NCBI GenBank assembly: GCA_965216255.1
Contig: OZ244148.1
Coordinates: forward strand, 930,001 to 994,000
From: G965216255 sp965216255
GTDB lineage: Bacteria > Bacteroidota > Rhodothermia > Rhodothermales > Bin80
Direction: 5' to 3'
DNA: 64,000 bases
In this document: piece by piece, positions 54,674 to 63,955 of the stretch
How the letters are laid out: each line of letters starts with the position of its first letter
Position numbering within the stretch: position 1 is the stretch's first letter
Notes under the pieces: generated by a model
What the model was told of the DNA's origin: nothing
The model's database searches: none
What the model saw: the letters and a program-made list of their open reading frames with translations, nothing else
Program-made: the position numbers and the translations under genes

Positions 54674-57544
54674 CTACGTGTCCAGCCCCAATTTATCTAG
54701 GATATCCTTCGCAACCTGGAGCACCTCGGTCGATTCACGGACCGTTTCGCCAGCATGCTGGCGTAGAGCTACGACGAGGGGGATAAGTGTCTCCGCTTTT
54801 GCCTTGTCGCTTGAAAGAATGTCGATTACGTCATGCGCCGAGGCACCAGCTTTAATCAAGGACGTGACAAACTCCGGTATCTGGCGCATCATTGTTTCGT
54901 CGCTATGTACAAAGACGGTATACGCAGAACGAAACACACCCATAGCCACCTGCAGTTTGCCTTGAGCTAGTAGTGCCCTTGCTCGCAAATACATTTCTCG
55001 CCACGTGAGGTTGCTGTGCTGTCCACCCGTCAAGGAGCGAAGTTTTCGTGTGATCTCTGTACATGTATGTAGAGTAGTCTTTGGACGATCGATCGTGATT
55101 TGTATCGCACCTTTGTATAGCAACGCATTGGCGACTTGGATCTGTAGAGCCTTTGCATCACTGCTGCCAAAGCGTTCAACCACCTCGTCGTACGCCCTGA
55201 TCGCCCTCTCCAAGTCTCCGAGATGTCGCCGAACATGTCCCTTGTTGATTAACGCCATGGCAACCGGATGCTGTAGAGCCTTTGCGTCGCTGCTGCCAAA
55301 GCGTTCAACCACCTCGTCGTACGCCCTGATCGCCCCCTCTAAGTCTCCACGCGTGTATCGAACATGTCCCCTGTTGAGCAACGCAGCAGCAACCGGATGC
55401 TGTAGAGCCTTTGCGTCGCTGCTGCCAAAGCGTTCAACCACCTCGTCGCAGGCCCTGATCTCCCCTTCCAAATCTCCGAGCTCGCGTTGAGCACGTCCCC
55501 TGTTGAGCAACGCAGCAGCAACCGAGTACTGAAGATCTGCCGCATCGCTGCTGCCAAAGCGTTCAATTACTTCGTCGTACGCCCTGATTGCCCCCTCCAA
55601 GTCTCCGAGATTTCGTCGTACATGTCCCCTGCAGAGCAACGCCGCGGCAACCGGGGTCTGTATATCTGCCGCATCGCTGCTGCCAAAGCGTTCAATTACT
55701 TCGTCGTACGCCCTGATTGCCCCCTCCAAGTCTCCGAGATTTCGTCGTACATGTCCCCTGTCGAGCAACGCCGCGGCAACCGGGATCTGTATATCTGCCG
55801 CATCACTGCTGCCAAAGCGTTCAATTACTTCGTCGTACGCCCTGATTGCCCCCTCCAAGTCTCCGAGATTTCGTCGTACATGTCCCCTGCAGAGCAACGC
55901 CACGGCAACCGGGATCTGTATATCTGCCGCATCGCTGCTGCCAAAGCGTTCAATTACTTCGTCGTACGCCCTGATTGCCCCCTCCAAGTCTCCGAGATGC
56001 TCCTGTGCTATGGCTTTCTCATAAAATGCTCGCGCAATGCTAGCCTCCGGCACTCGAGACCAATCTACGCCCTGAGAGGCAAATGCCTTGTCCGCAGCCT
56101 CGATTACTTTCTCGTATGCTTTCGCGTTGAATGCTTCGAAAATCTCTTGCAAGGGCTGCTCGAGCGATCGGGTGCCGTTTGTTACCGCAACAACACGACC
56201 GAAGGAGCCAGTCTGGCCATGTAATAGTTCCTCAACACCTAGATGCATCATGCAAGAAAGGACACTGTCAATTACTGGCAATTCGGTCCGCGCCTGCTTG
56301 ATTCCTTCGAGAAAGGTCTTCGGAAACGGCTCTTCGAAGCCCGACCTATATAATATCTCGGTCAACTCGGCCTTGCTGTAGAATGCCGCCATGAAATGGA
56401 TCAGATTTCGAACGACAGCCGCCTCACCGCGTTCACGCCGCAGCTTGTAGTAGATGCAGTAGAGCCGTTCTGAAGCGGCATACAGACGCTTATTGCCTCT
56501 ACCTTCCCATATCACCGCGCCCCGCGTGACCAGTCGTCCGAGCATAGTTGATACTTTTCGAATGTCCATGCGAGCCCGCGCCGAGACCTCGCCAGGTGTC
56601 GACAATCGCCATAGATCAATCAACGCGATATAGACCCGCCGCTCTGTCTTACCAATGCCCTCAAGATGACTACGGAAATATTCGGTATGGTCGTCAATCA
56701 GCGTTACCAGATCTTCCATCAAGCGACGCAGCGACCAGTGCTGCGCCAACCCACCGATGATGACTAGAAGGCGTGGACTGCCACCAGTCAGGATTTCAAG
56801 CGGCCTCATTTCGCGCGTGGTCACAGTGTCGCCGCTAACTACCTTCCACAAGCGGCGACATTCTTCAGTATCCAGTGGATCTAGGCAGATGGTCCGAAAA
56901 AGCTCGAAGAATGGCTGGCTAGCGTCGTCCAGACCCTTGAAGCGACTGGTGGCCGAGGCAAGCAGCATGATCTTGGGTTCCATCTGCAGCATTTTGCGCA
57001 ACTTCCAGCCGAAATCCTTGCTCACATCCATGCTGAGCGACTGCAGGTTCTCAACCATGAGTACGAGCTTTTTATTCAAGTAATCCGCAGCATCCAGAAC
57101 CGCCGCATAAGCGTTCTCTGCAAGCGACTGCTCACCCCATCGAGTACTCAGGCTGGCGTGCGTATCGCGTAGTTCTTGTGCGAAATCGGGATTGCGCACA
57201 GCGATCTCCTTGGCAAGATGAAACAGTGTCTCAAGCCAGAAGTCAGCCATATCAAAGATCTCCTGGCTCTCCTCCATGAACCGGACGGGCAACAGGCACC
57301 CAGAAAATTCAGCGGCTGTCCGCAGCTCTGCAGCGACGCGAGCCAGTAGCATGGTTTTTCCCCGGCCACGAGGAGCTACAATCAGGACATGCTGGCAGGA
57401 GGGCGAATCAATGTTCCCGCGCAGGACTTCCAGTACCACATCGAGCTCACGCTTTCTGACCACGAACTGCGTTGTCACTTCGTCGTCGGACTGGAGTATC
57501 CCTGGATTGAACTTGCGGATTGTACGGTGAGTTACTTCGTTCAT
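54674..57544 (-). CDS. AAA/STAND-like ATPase with winged helix and seven TPR-like repeats
   Basis: The 956-residue protein begins with an AAA-type ATPase domain (residues about 25-260). Walker A is APRGRGKT at 57-64 and the Walker B-like strand is LVLMVEN at about 160-166. A sensor-like LLASATSRFKG and C-terminal ILTGGSPRLLVIIGG follow. A winged-helix segment comes next (about 300-370, RARMDIRKVSTMLGRL). From about 480 to 810 are seven TPR-like units of 43 residues (RGHVRRNLGDLEGAIRAYDE, VIERFGSSDA), then a non-repeat tail. The layout is that of STAND/archaeal-type ATPases with a sensor array. It is the second gene of an operon, 11 bp after the stop of another AAA ATPase. Function unknown; defence or stress sensing is inference. 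Confidence 0.88.
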   Translation of the reverse strand: MNEVTHRTIRKFNPGILQSDDEVTTQFVVRKRELDVVLEVLRGNIDSPSCQHVLIVAPRGRGKTMLLARVAAELRTAAEFSGCLLPVRFMEESQEIFDMADFWLETLFHLAKEIAVRNPDFAQELRDTHASLSTRWGEQSLAENAYAAVLDAADYLNKKLVLMVENLQSLSMDVSKDFGWKLRKMLQMEPKIMLLASATSRFKGLDDASQPFFELFRTICLDPLDTEECRRLWKVVSGDTVTTREMRPLEILTGGSPRLLVIIGGLAQHWSLRRLMEDLVTLIDDHTEYFRSHLEGIGKTERRVYIALIDLWRLSTPGEVSARARMDIRKVSTMLGRLVTRGAVIWEGRGNKRLYAASERLYCIYYKLRRERGEAAVVRNLIHFMAAFYSKAELTEILYRSGFEEPFPKTFLEGIKQARTELPVIDSVLSCMMHLGVEELLHGQTGSFGRVVAVTNGTRSLEQPLQEIFEAFNAKAYEKVIEAADKAFASQGVDWSRVPEASIARAFYEKAIAQEHLGDLEGAIRAYDEVIERFGSSDAADIQIPVAVALLCRGHVRRNLGDLEGAIRAYDEVIERFGSSDAADIQIPVAAALLDRGHVRRNLGDLEGAIRAYDEVIERFGSSDAADIQTPVAAALLCRGHVRRNLGDLEGAIRAYDEVIERFGSSDAADLQYSVAAALLNRGRAQRELGDLEGEIRACDEVVERFGSSDAKALQHPVAAALLNRGHVRYTRGDLEGAIRAYDEVVERFGSSDAKALQHPVAMALINKGHVRRHLGDLERAIRAYDEVVERFGSSDAKALQIQVANALLYKGAIQITIDRPKTTLHTCTEITRKLRSLTGGQHSNLTWREMYLRARALLAQGKLQVAMGVFRSAYTVFVHSDETMMRQIPEFVTSLIKAGASAHDVIDILSSDKAKAETLIPLVVALRQHAGETVRESTEVLQVAKDILDKLGLDT
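55130..56035 (-). repeat. Seven tandem 129-bp coding repeats
   Basis: The TPR-encoding DNA repeats with a period of exactly 129 bp. The shared segment gctgctgccaaagcgttcaa (or ..caac) recurs at about 55155, 55284, 55413, 55542, 55671, 55800 and 55929. The last four units are nearly identical at DNA level, which shows recent expansion or gene conversion. Confidence 0.92.
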
Positions 57545-57555
57545 TGCAGGTGTCC

Positions 57556-58775
57556 TTATAGTTCGTTGTTAGGACGGCGGTTTTCCAGGGGGATGTAATG
57601 GCCGCGGAAGCGCGCCGCCCACCAGTCTTTGAGCAAGTGTGACAAAAAGCGGTGACCATCGTCGGCCTCTGTGAGATAGCCATCGTGCACCAAGATGTCG
57701 ATCACTTCCGCGATGCGCCCCGGCGCATCGTCAAACAATTTCTCGAGATGTCGACGTGAACTCGGCGTAAACACATCTTGAAGAGCCGCTGCAGCCAGGA
57801 TTTCCATGGCGATGGTGTAATCGTTTCCCAACCCATCCTCAAGGCGGCTCTCATAATGACGGAGGTCCATCTGCCCCGGCGGGCCTAAGAGTGAGTTCTG
57901 ATACACTAGTTCGACATCTTTCACTGTCACTCGGTCTCGCCCCTGCATGGCATATTCGTACAGCCGCGCGAAGAAGGACTGTACATGGTGCGGGATGCCG
58001 ATGCCAAGCTTGTCGTATACAGCGGCTGCCACGCCGTCCTCAACCTGAAGTTGGCAGGTTTCTGCGAGACGATGAAAGCACTGGACGCTAGTATTACGGT
58101 CCCATGGCCCCACGCGAAAGGGATGAAGATAGTTGATACGGTCAGAGATGCCGAGGCGCCATACGAGAGGCTGAAGCCCGATACTACCCGAGACGATGAG
58201 AACCAGCGATCGGCTGTTGATACTTTGGAGTGCTTGGCGCAACCAACTCAGAAATGTTTCGACCCGTTGTTTGCCTTCCGATTCCCCCGACTCCCTAAGC
58301 ATGCGCTTTAGAAAGATTGGCAACTCGTCAAGCACAAGGAGAATCGGTTTGTCCTGTGCGGCGCAAGCGCGTAGCAATTCCTTCCCGTGCCGCCGCAGTT
58401 ACCAGCCGTGAGGCCAGCCCTAAGCTTGGCTTTTACGCGATAAACACTAATCTCCTCAATGCTGTCAAGGAACCAGCTTCCAACCTTGGAGAAATGGTGC
58501 GACTTGGAGGAAGCAATCCGTTGTGCGGCCTGTGCAACATCTGCAATTACGTCTTCCTCACAGGTCGCGGCTTCCGCATCGGTGAAGAAAAAGGTCCAAC
58601 CCTGAGCCTCGAGTCGCTGCCCTAATTCCTGAATCACGCTAGTCTTTCCCATGCGCCGCTGCCCGGTCACCAAAACGTGGTTACCGTCGCAAACCAGCTT
58701 TGACAGAATCTTCAATTCGATCTCGCGATCAAAGAAGTCGTTGCCGCTTACCCAGCGGCCAGTGGATATTTTCAT
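57556..58775 (-). pseudogene. AAA-family ATPase, first gene of the operon, one-base frameshift
   Basis: About 405 residues once corrected. The N-terminal part (58775 to about 58393) has FFDREIELKILSKL and Walker A VTGQRRMGKTS (about 36-46). The C-terminal part has Walker B ILLVLDELPIF, GSIGLQPLVWRLGISDRI and a winged-helix end. The frame changes at about 58393, where TGGCGGCGGC appears to have lost one G; restoring it gives NWRRHGKELLRACA. The ATG at 58775 is fixed by GGAG at 58782-58785. It belongs to the ATP_bind/archaeal-type AAA family, same broad class as the next gene, with which it forms a two-gene unit. Confidence 0.82.
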
Positions 58776-59067
58776 GGACATCTCCTTGTTTAGGGTTACT
58801 ATCTCATTGATACTTACAGATCTCAAGATTGTTGTCAACTAAAGTGTTGTACTAGGGCCTGTAGTGGGCGTTCCAAGCCTATAGCAAATTTTTTCGCCGC
58901 TCGGGTTCCTTGCCGCCGATACCCACAATCACTCCTGTGGCTGGCGTAATCAAGTCATCACGGAGCACATACTGTTTAGCTACCGCGGAAACTGTGTGTT
59001 TGAGTGGGGCTGTGCGCGACTTTTTTTTACCGGCCCCTCCGGTCGACTCCCCTTGGGGCTGTTCCCC

Positions 59068-59814
59068 TCAAAGCCCGAGCCCGATGTCTGCCACCGCGCG
59101 TGCGGGCTCCCGGCTGCGCTCAAAGGCGCGCAGCGCTGCACGTTGCTCCTTGGACAGTGCGTGCCTCCGCTCCGCCATGGGTACCGACCCATGCCCCTGC
59201 GTGGCCCGCTCTAGGGCATCACGCGCTGCACGCAAAGCCTTCTCGCGCTCTTGGGCGGCGCGCCGACACTCTGTGATACCACGCCCGGAAGAAACCTTGG
59301 CCTGCGCTCTGGCATATGCCCGCACTTCCGGCTCAAGGCGCGTGACAAGGGGACTGTCCTTGGCGCGCTCCCCCGCAACCCGCTGCCGAAGGCGCTGCGA
59401 TCACGACGGGGGCGGCAGTCCCAACCGGTCCGGACGCTGTCGCATAACAGCCAAGGTACCCTCTACGCCGAGCTGCGTGATCGCGGCAGTAAGCGAAACC
59501 AACGCCAGCGCAGGGTCCAGGCCGGCATGTGCGCGCAGCAGAGTCTGAAGGCTGTACAGGAGCACCCTCTGGGTGTGGGCAGCCTCGGCTTGGGCACGCT
59601 CCGCCTTACGCAACGCGCGGCAATGCCAAGCCAAGCTGCGCTGCGCTTCCTTCACGGCCGCCTCGGCGCGCCGCGCGGCTTTCCACGCTAGGTGCACATG
59701 CGAGCTCCTGCAGGCATCGGCCAGACCACACCAGGGCTGATTGCCGTGCCTCCCAAACCCTCCATTCCGTTGCAGAGCAATCCGCCATGTGCAAGCCGCG
59801 AATGACGTTAGCAT
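59068..59814 (-). pseudogene. Coiled-coil-rich protein remnant with in-frame TGA
   Basis: One minus-strand frame runs from 59814 to 59068 with a single TGA at 59401-59403 between LPPPS and SQRLRQRV. Both sides are rich in Ala, Arg, Glu and Gln in heptad-like patterns (AARRAEAAVKEAQRSLAW, REKALRAARDALERATQ). It resembles the long helical hairpin region found in some large IS-encoded transposases, but no catalytic domain is present. Base composition is very high in GC. Not assigned to a family; it may instead be chance coding in GC-rich DNA. Confidence 0.4.
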
Positions 59815-60831
59815 CCGCTCTGCCCAGCGAGGGGTATGTGCGCGCTGCCCTGCTTGGCATTTTGCTGGCTACGAGCCCGAACAATTCTGCCGGTCAGAAG
59901 CTATGGGAGAGCCTACCGGCGGACGAATCCCTGATGCACCGGAATGAAAACGGTTACGCGGCGGTAGTCGACCGGTTTTTTCTGATTGGCGGCCGCGGCG
60001 AGAGACCTGTGCAGGCCTTCGATCCGGCTGCCCGTTCGTGGCAAACTCTCGGATCGCCGCCGCTTGAAATGCATCATTTTCAGGCAGCTGCCTACGGCGG
60101 AAAGATCTATGTTCTAGGTGCCTTTACCGGCCCATTGCCGGCCGAGACGCCTATTGGTCACCTCTATGTATATGATCCTGTCCAGGATGCATGGACACAG
60201 GGGGCCGGAGATTCCGGAGGACCGGCGGCGCGGTGCCGCCGGCGTGGCCGTGCACAAGGATCGTATCTATCTTGTCTCCGGTATCGTGAATGGCCATACT
60301 GACGGGCACCTACCGTGGCTGGACGCGTCCGATCCCGCGACCGGTCAGTGGACCCGGCTTGCCGACGCTCCCCGGGCCCGTGATCATTTCCAGGCCGTCG
60401 TCCTCGACAGAGCGCTATACGCGGCCGCCGGACGACGCAGTTCCTGCGCAACCGGGCAGGTGCTACAGCTAACTGGTGCTGAAGTAGACAGCTATGATTT
60501 CTCGACCGACAGATGGTCGACGCTTCCGGCCTCGGCGAATATACCAACGCAGAGGGCCGGCGCAGCAGCAGTCGCGTACGAGGGAACGATCGTCGTGATG
60601 GGGGGCGAAAGCGCGGCCGGCCTTGGCAATCCTTCGAACCCTGCGGCTCATGATGAAGTAGAGGCCCTGGATCCTGGGTCACAATCGTGGACCGTCTTTT
60701 CTCCCCTGGCTGAAGGACGCCACGGCGTCCAGGCCGTCGTGTACGGAGATCATATTTCTGTTACCGAGGGTTCACGCACCGTCGGCGCCAAGGAGATTAA
60801 TTCCCATGAAATCTATACTCGTTCGAAATAG
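59787..60831 (+). pseudogene. Kelch-repeat protein, one-base frameshift
   Basis: The signal-like start (MTLASALPSEG, hydrophobic ALLGILLATSP) and five or six kelch blades are visible: YAAVVDRFFLIGGRGER, FQAAAYGGKIYVLGAFTG, GVAVHKDRIYLVSGIVNGH, FQAVVLDRALYAAAGRRSS, GAAAVAYEGTIVVMGGES, VQAVVYGDHISVTEG. The frame changes at 60200-60204, a run of five G. With four G it reads WTQGPEIPEDRRRGAAGVAV continuously for about 347 residues. The 3' end overlaps the next gene by 26 bp, so the two are likely co-transcribed. Predicted exported beta-propeller of unknown ligand. Confidence 0.82.
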
Positions 60832-62104
60832 CCCTCGGAGCCAAGAGCACTCCGGGGCAGCGCGAAGCTACAGCTCCGGGGCTCGGTCCAACTTCAAGCT
60901 TGCTGCGGCTTTTTTGGTAGCGTGCCTTGCTGGACACGCAGCATTGGCCCAGCAGCGGGCAGCTGCCCCGCTGCCAGATGGGCCTGGGAAAGACCTGGTA
61001 ATCCAGGCGTGCACGTCCTGTCACCCTAGCCGTACTATAGTACGTTCAGCTGGCTACGACACGCCTGAGCGGTGGCGAGAGGTCATGGACTCCATGATGC
61101 GGCTTCCGGAAGCCGAGGCCGACGCCATAGCGGATTACCTGGCAGCTCATTTTCCGGAAAAAACCGAGCGGCGACCGGTACTGGTCTCCGGTCCCGTGGA
61201 AATCGACATTAAGGAGTGGGTGGTTCCGACGCTCGGCCAGCGATCTCGCGACCCGATTGAGGCCCCGGATGGATCAATCTGGTGGACCGGCATGTGGGCG
61301 AGCCTGGTAGGCAGACTCGATCCGGTAACCGGTGCCATGAAGGAATTTCCGCTGCCGGCTTCGGCCCGGCCGCACAGCATCGTTCCGGCATCGGACGGCA
61401 GCATCTGGTACACGGGCAACAGTAACGGCACCATTGGTCGGCTAGACCCTGCAACCGGTGCCATAAGAGCATTCAAGACGCAGGCTCGGGATCCCCACAC
61501 GGCCGTTTTCCATCCAAACGGCATGCTTTACTTCACGGCCCAGCAGGCGGGCCAGCTTGGGCGACTGGACACCCTCACGGGAGCATTAACGGAAGTACCT
61601 ACTGAACCGCGGCCGTACGGCATTCAGGTCGGGAAGGACGGCACCCTCTGGGTGGCATACAACGGCACCAACAAGATTGGGGCCGTCGATCCCACGTCGA
61701 TGCAGATCCGATACTATGATATCCCGGACTCTCAAACTCGAATTCGCCGACTCGGCCTGGCGAGCGACGGAATGGTCTGGTTTGTCAACTCCACGATGGG
61801 GCGCATTGGCAGGCTCAACCCCGAGACCGGCGAAGTTCAGCAGTGGGATTCTCCCAGTGGCGCTTCCTCGCATCCCTATTCCCTAGCCGTGATCAATGAC
61901 AAGATTTGGTACAATGAGTCAGGAATGCGGCCAGATGCACTCGTGCGATTTGACCCTGAAACAGAATCGTTCCAAAGCTGGGCGATCCCATCCGGCGTCG
62001 GTATCGTGCGCCATGTATGGGTTACCCGTGAAAACGAGCTGCTCATCCATCAGAGCAGCTCCAATCGAATCGGCGTGGTAACCATCAAAGATCTGGTCAA
62101 CTGA
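60806..62104 (+). CDS. Exported cytochrome c plus Vgb-type beta-propeller fusion
   Basis: The 432-residue protein has a signal peptide after a basic leader (FKLAAAFLVACLAGHAALA), then a small cytochrome c-like domain with one heme motif, CTSCH (about residues 69-73). A Vgb/SMP-30-like propeller (about 135-432) follows with repeated DGSIWWTGMWASLVGRLDPV, SIWYTGNSNGTIGRLDPATG, TLWVAYNGTNKIGAVDP and MVWFVNSTMGRIGRLNPETG. Vgb lyases open streptogramin B, but the His and Glu needed there cannot be confirmed, and fusion to a heme domain argues for an oxidoreductase or sensing role. Its start overlaps the kelch gene. Confidence 0.88.
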   Translation: MKSILVRNSPRSQEHSGAARSYSSGARSNFKLAAAFLVACLAGHAALAQQRAAAPLPDGPGKDLVIQACTSCHPSRTIVRSAGYDTPERWREVMDSMMRLPEAEADAIADYLAAHFPEKTERRPVLVSGPVEIDIKEWVVPTLGQRSRDPIEAPDGSIWWTGMWASLVGRLDPVTGAMKEFPLPASARPHSIVPASDGSIWYTGNSNGTIGRLDPATGAIRAFKTQARDPHTAVFHPNGMLYFTAQQAGQLGRLDTLTGALTEVPTEPRPYGIQVGKDGTLWVAYNGTNKIGAVDPTSMQIRYYDIPDSQTRIRRLGLASDGMVWFVNSTMGRIGRLNPETGEVQQWDSPSGASSHPYSLAVINDKIWYNESGMRPDALVRFDPETESFQSWAIPSGVGIVRHVWVTRENELLIHQSSSNRIGVVTIKDLVN

Positions 62105-62720
62105 CGCGTCCTGGCATCCCTGCAGCGACAGAAAGAAAGTAGCCATCTCGCTCTGCAAAGCGGAGCTCCACCGGATCACGTTCGGGGAAGAAGCAGCGGC
62201 CGCGTTGTTTCAAGACATCAATTTCCAGGCGCAAGTCTTTCAGCGAGCGCCGGAGCCCCGTTCTAGTGGCTTTTAGGGCGGCCTCCTTTAGTGTCCATAC
62301 GAGGATGACAGCACGAACGGGTTCCAGCGGTAGCGCCTGAAATGCAGCCAGTTCATCATCGCGCAGCATGCGGCGTGCCAGACCTGGGCTCCTGGGCTCA
62401 ATGCGCTCGAGATCCACACCCACGGCCCGCGGCCCGATGGCGGCCACTGAATGCTCTCTAGAGTGTGCGATGGAGAGGTAGAGCGGAACGCCGACCACAT
62501 CCACGCCCCCGTCCGGTGCTGTCCGAAGCGGCACGGTAGCCGGACTAGCACCAAGGAATTCACTCAGGAGCGACCGGGCGGCAACCCGGCCCATGACAAA
62601 CTGGCGACGCCGATCCGCGTGCCGAATCATGGAAGCACGGCGCCGCTCATCAGCGGACAGGACATCCAAGTCCGCCGCACCCGCCTGCCATCGGAACCAG
62701 AATCCCGGCGGCAGGCACAC
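62097..62720 (-). CDS. 4'-phosphopantetheinyl transferase superfamily protein
   Basis: The 207-residue Sfp-like enzyme has the two hallmark motifs AVGVDLERI (metal-binding Asp, about 98-106) and WTLKEAALKAT (about 142-152), with SIAHSREHSVAAIG before them. It attaches the phosphopantetheine arm of CoA to carrier proteins. It starts 1 nt after the sodA stop on the same strand, so it is co-transcribed. It is convergent with the cytochrome/Vgb gene (8-bp overlap). No PKS or NRPS gene is in the window. Confidence 0.92.
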   Translation of the reverse strand: MCLPPGFWFRWQAGAADLDVLSADERRRASMIRHADRRRQFVMGRVAARSLLSEFLGASPATVPLRTAPDGGVDVVGVPLYLSIAHSREHSVAAIGPRAVGVDLERIEPRSPGLARRMLRDDELAAFQALPLEPVRAVILVWTLKEAALKATRTGLRRSLKDLRLEIDVLKQRGRCFFPERDPVELRFAERDGYFLSVAAGMPGRVS

Positions 62721-62721
62721 A

Positions 62722-63336
62722 TCATCCTGTAACTGCAGCGTAATTGCGGGCTACCTGATCCCAATTGACTACATTCCAAAACGCCGCGACATAGTCAGGC
62801 CGCCGGTTCTGGTAGTTGATGTAATATGCGTGTTCCCATACGTCCAACCCCAGAATGGGCGTATCTCCCTGCATGAGCGGGCTATCCTGATTTGCCGTAG
62901 AGTATACCTGCAGCTTGCCGCTGCCGTCTACGACGAGCCACGCCCAACCGCTGCCAAAGCGCGTGCCCGCAGCCACAGAGAACGCAGCCTTGAACGCCGC
63001 CACAGAACCATATGCCTGCGCTATGGCTGCCGCAAGCGCGCCGGTAGGATCGCCCCCGCCCGCAGGAGACATGACCGTCCAGAATAGGTTGTGGTTAGCA
63101 TAGCCGCCGCCGTTATTGCGAACGGCTCCCCGAATTGCTTCGGGGACATCGCCCATATTCCGGAGAATGTCTTCGATGGATCGCTCCTGCAACGCCCCCT
63201 GACCAGCTATTGCAGCATTCAATTTGTTCGTGTAGCCCTGGTGATGCTTGCCATGGTGTATCCGCATGGTCATCTCATCAATGTGGGGCTCCAACGCACC
63301 ATGTGCGTACGGTAGATCGGGTAACGAAAAGGCCAT
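62722..63336 (-). CDS. sodA: Superoxide dismutase, Mn/Fe family (Mn-type residues)
   Basis: The 204-residue cytoplasmic enzyme has all four metal ligands: the His of RIHHGKHHQGY, His in YANHNLFWTV, and Asp and His of ILGLDVWEHAYY. The block ANQDSPLM, with Gln near the metal, is characteristic of the Mn-preferring form. The ATG at 63336 (MAFSLPDLPYAHGALEPH) gives the usual start. It is followed directly by the phosphopantetheinyl transferase gene. Confidence 0.96.
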   Translation of the reverse strand: MAFSLPDLPYAHGALEPHIDEMTMRIHHGKHHQGYTNKLNAAIAGQGALQERSIEDILRNMGDVPEAIRGAVRNNGGGYANHNLFWTVMSPAGGGDPTGALAAAIAQAYGSVAAFKAAFSVAAGTRFGSGWAWLVVDGSGKLQVYSTANQDSPLMQGDTPILGLDVWEHAYYINYQNRRPDYVAAFWNVVNWDQVARNYAAVTG

Positions 63337-63418
63337 CGTGCTGGTCTCCCTGACTAAGTAAGTGATTAGGGCTGGTTCAACCCCCTGGATAGGTGTAATG
63401 TTTTGGATACTGTGCCAA

Positions 63419-63955
63419 CTACGCATGCGCCACGGCGAGAAGCCGGCCATAGTCTGTTTCGGACAAACACCCCCGGTCTCTCAGCGTCCTGAGTGCCGAC
63501 ACCACGGCACCCCAATCGGTGCGCTGCGCTGAAGCCGGATGAGGTCGAATCATGGCTTCATGCAAAAACCGGCGGAGATATTCGGCAGCTCTCGGCTTCG
63601 CAGAGATGTTCAATTCCGCCGTAAAGGTTGCCCTTGCCCGGTTGATTTGGATGACTATGCGCTGCCCTTTCAGAACTCCACGCTTTTGCTCCACCTGTAC
63701 GATTTCATCATAACGCACGTCCTGGGCTGCCTGGAAGTTACTGTTTTGAAACACCATTCGATCAGCAGTGAAGAGAATGCCGTCCCTTGCGCTTCCCATG
63801 AGGGTTGCGTCAAAAAGCGCTACGACTTCGACTGCGTCAAGAGACGGTGCGTAATCCTTGAGCGCATTGCGAAGCTTTTTAGCCGGAATATGGGGAGCTA
63901 CGTACAGCCCGAGGTTTGGGGCGTGCGGGATCAGTTCGCGGATAAGGTCCACCAT
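63419..63955 (-). CDS. Conserved hypothetical protein with PH-like and SHOCT-like segments
   Basis: The 178-residue cytoplasmic protein has a central beta-rich block (VEVVALFDATLMGSARDGIL, TADRMVFQNSNFQAAQ, VRYDEIVQVEQKR) resembling bacterial PH-like domains. Its C-terminus (ALRTLRDRGCLSETDYGRLL) is similar to the short oligomerisation SHOCT motif. No signal peptide. It lies 82 bp upstream of sodA on the same strand. Function unknown. Confidence 0.75.
   Translation of the reverse strand: MVDLIRELIPHAPNLGLYVAPHIPAKKLRNALKDYAPSLDAVEVVALFDATLMGSARDGILFTADRMVFQNSNFQAAQDVRYDEIVQVEQKRGVLKGQRIVIQINRARATFTAELNISAKPRAAEYLRRFLHEAMIRPHPASAQRTDWGAVVSALRTLRDRGCLSETDYGRLLAVAHA

Noticed and set aside
55130..56035. 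129-bp repeats as a CRISPR array
   Set aside because: The units are in-frame coding TPR repeats with no unique spacers.
55487..56224. A 245-codon plus-strand frame opposite the TPR repeats
   Set aside because: It is the antisense shadow of the 129-bp repeats and has no family motifs or ribosome binding site.
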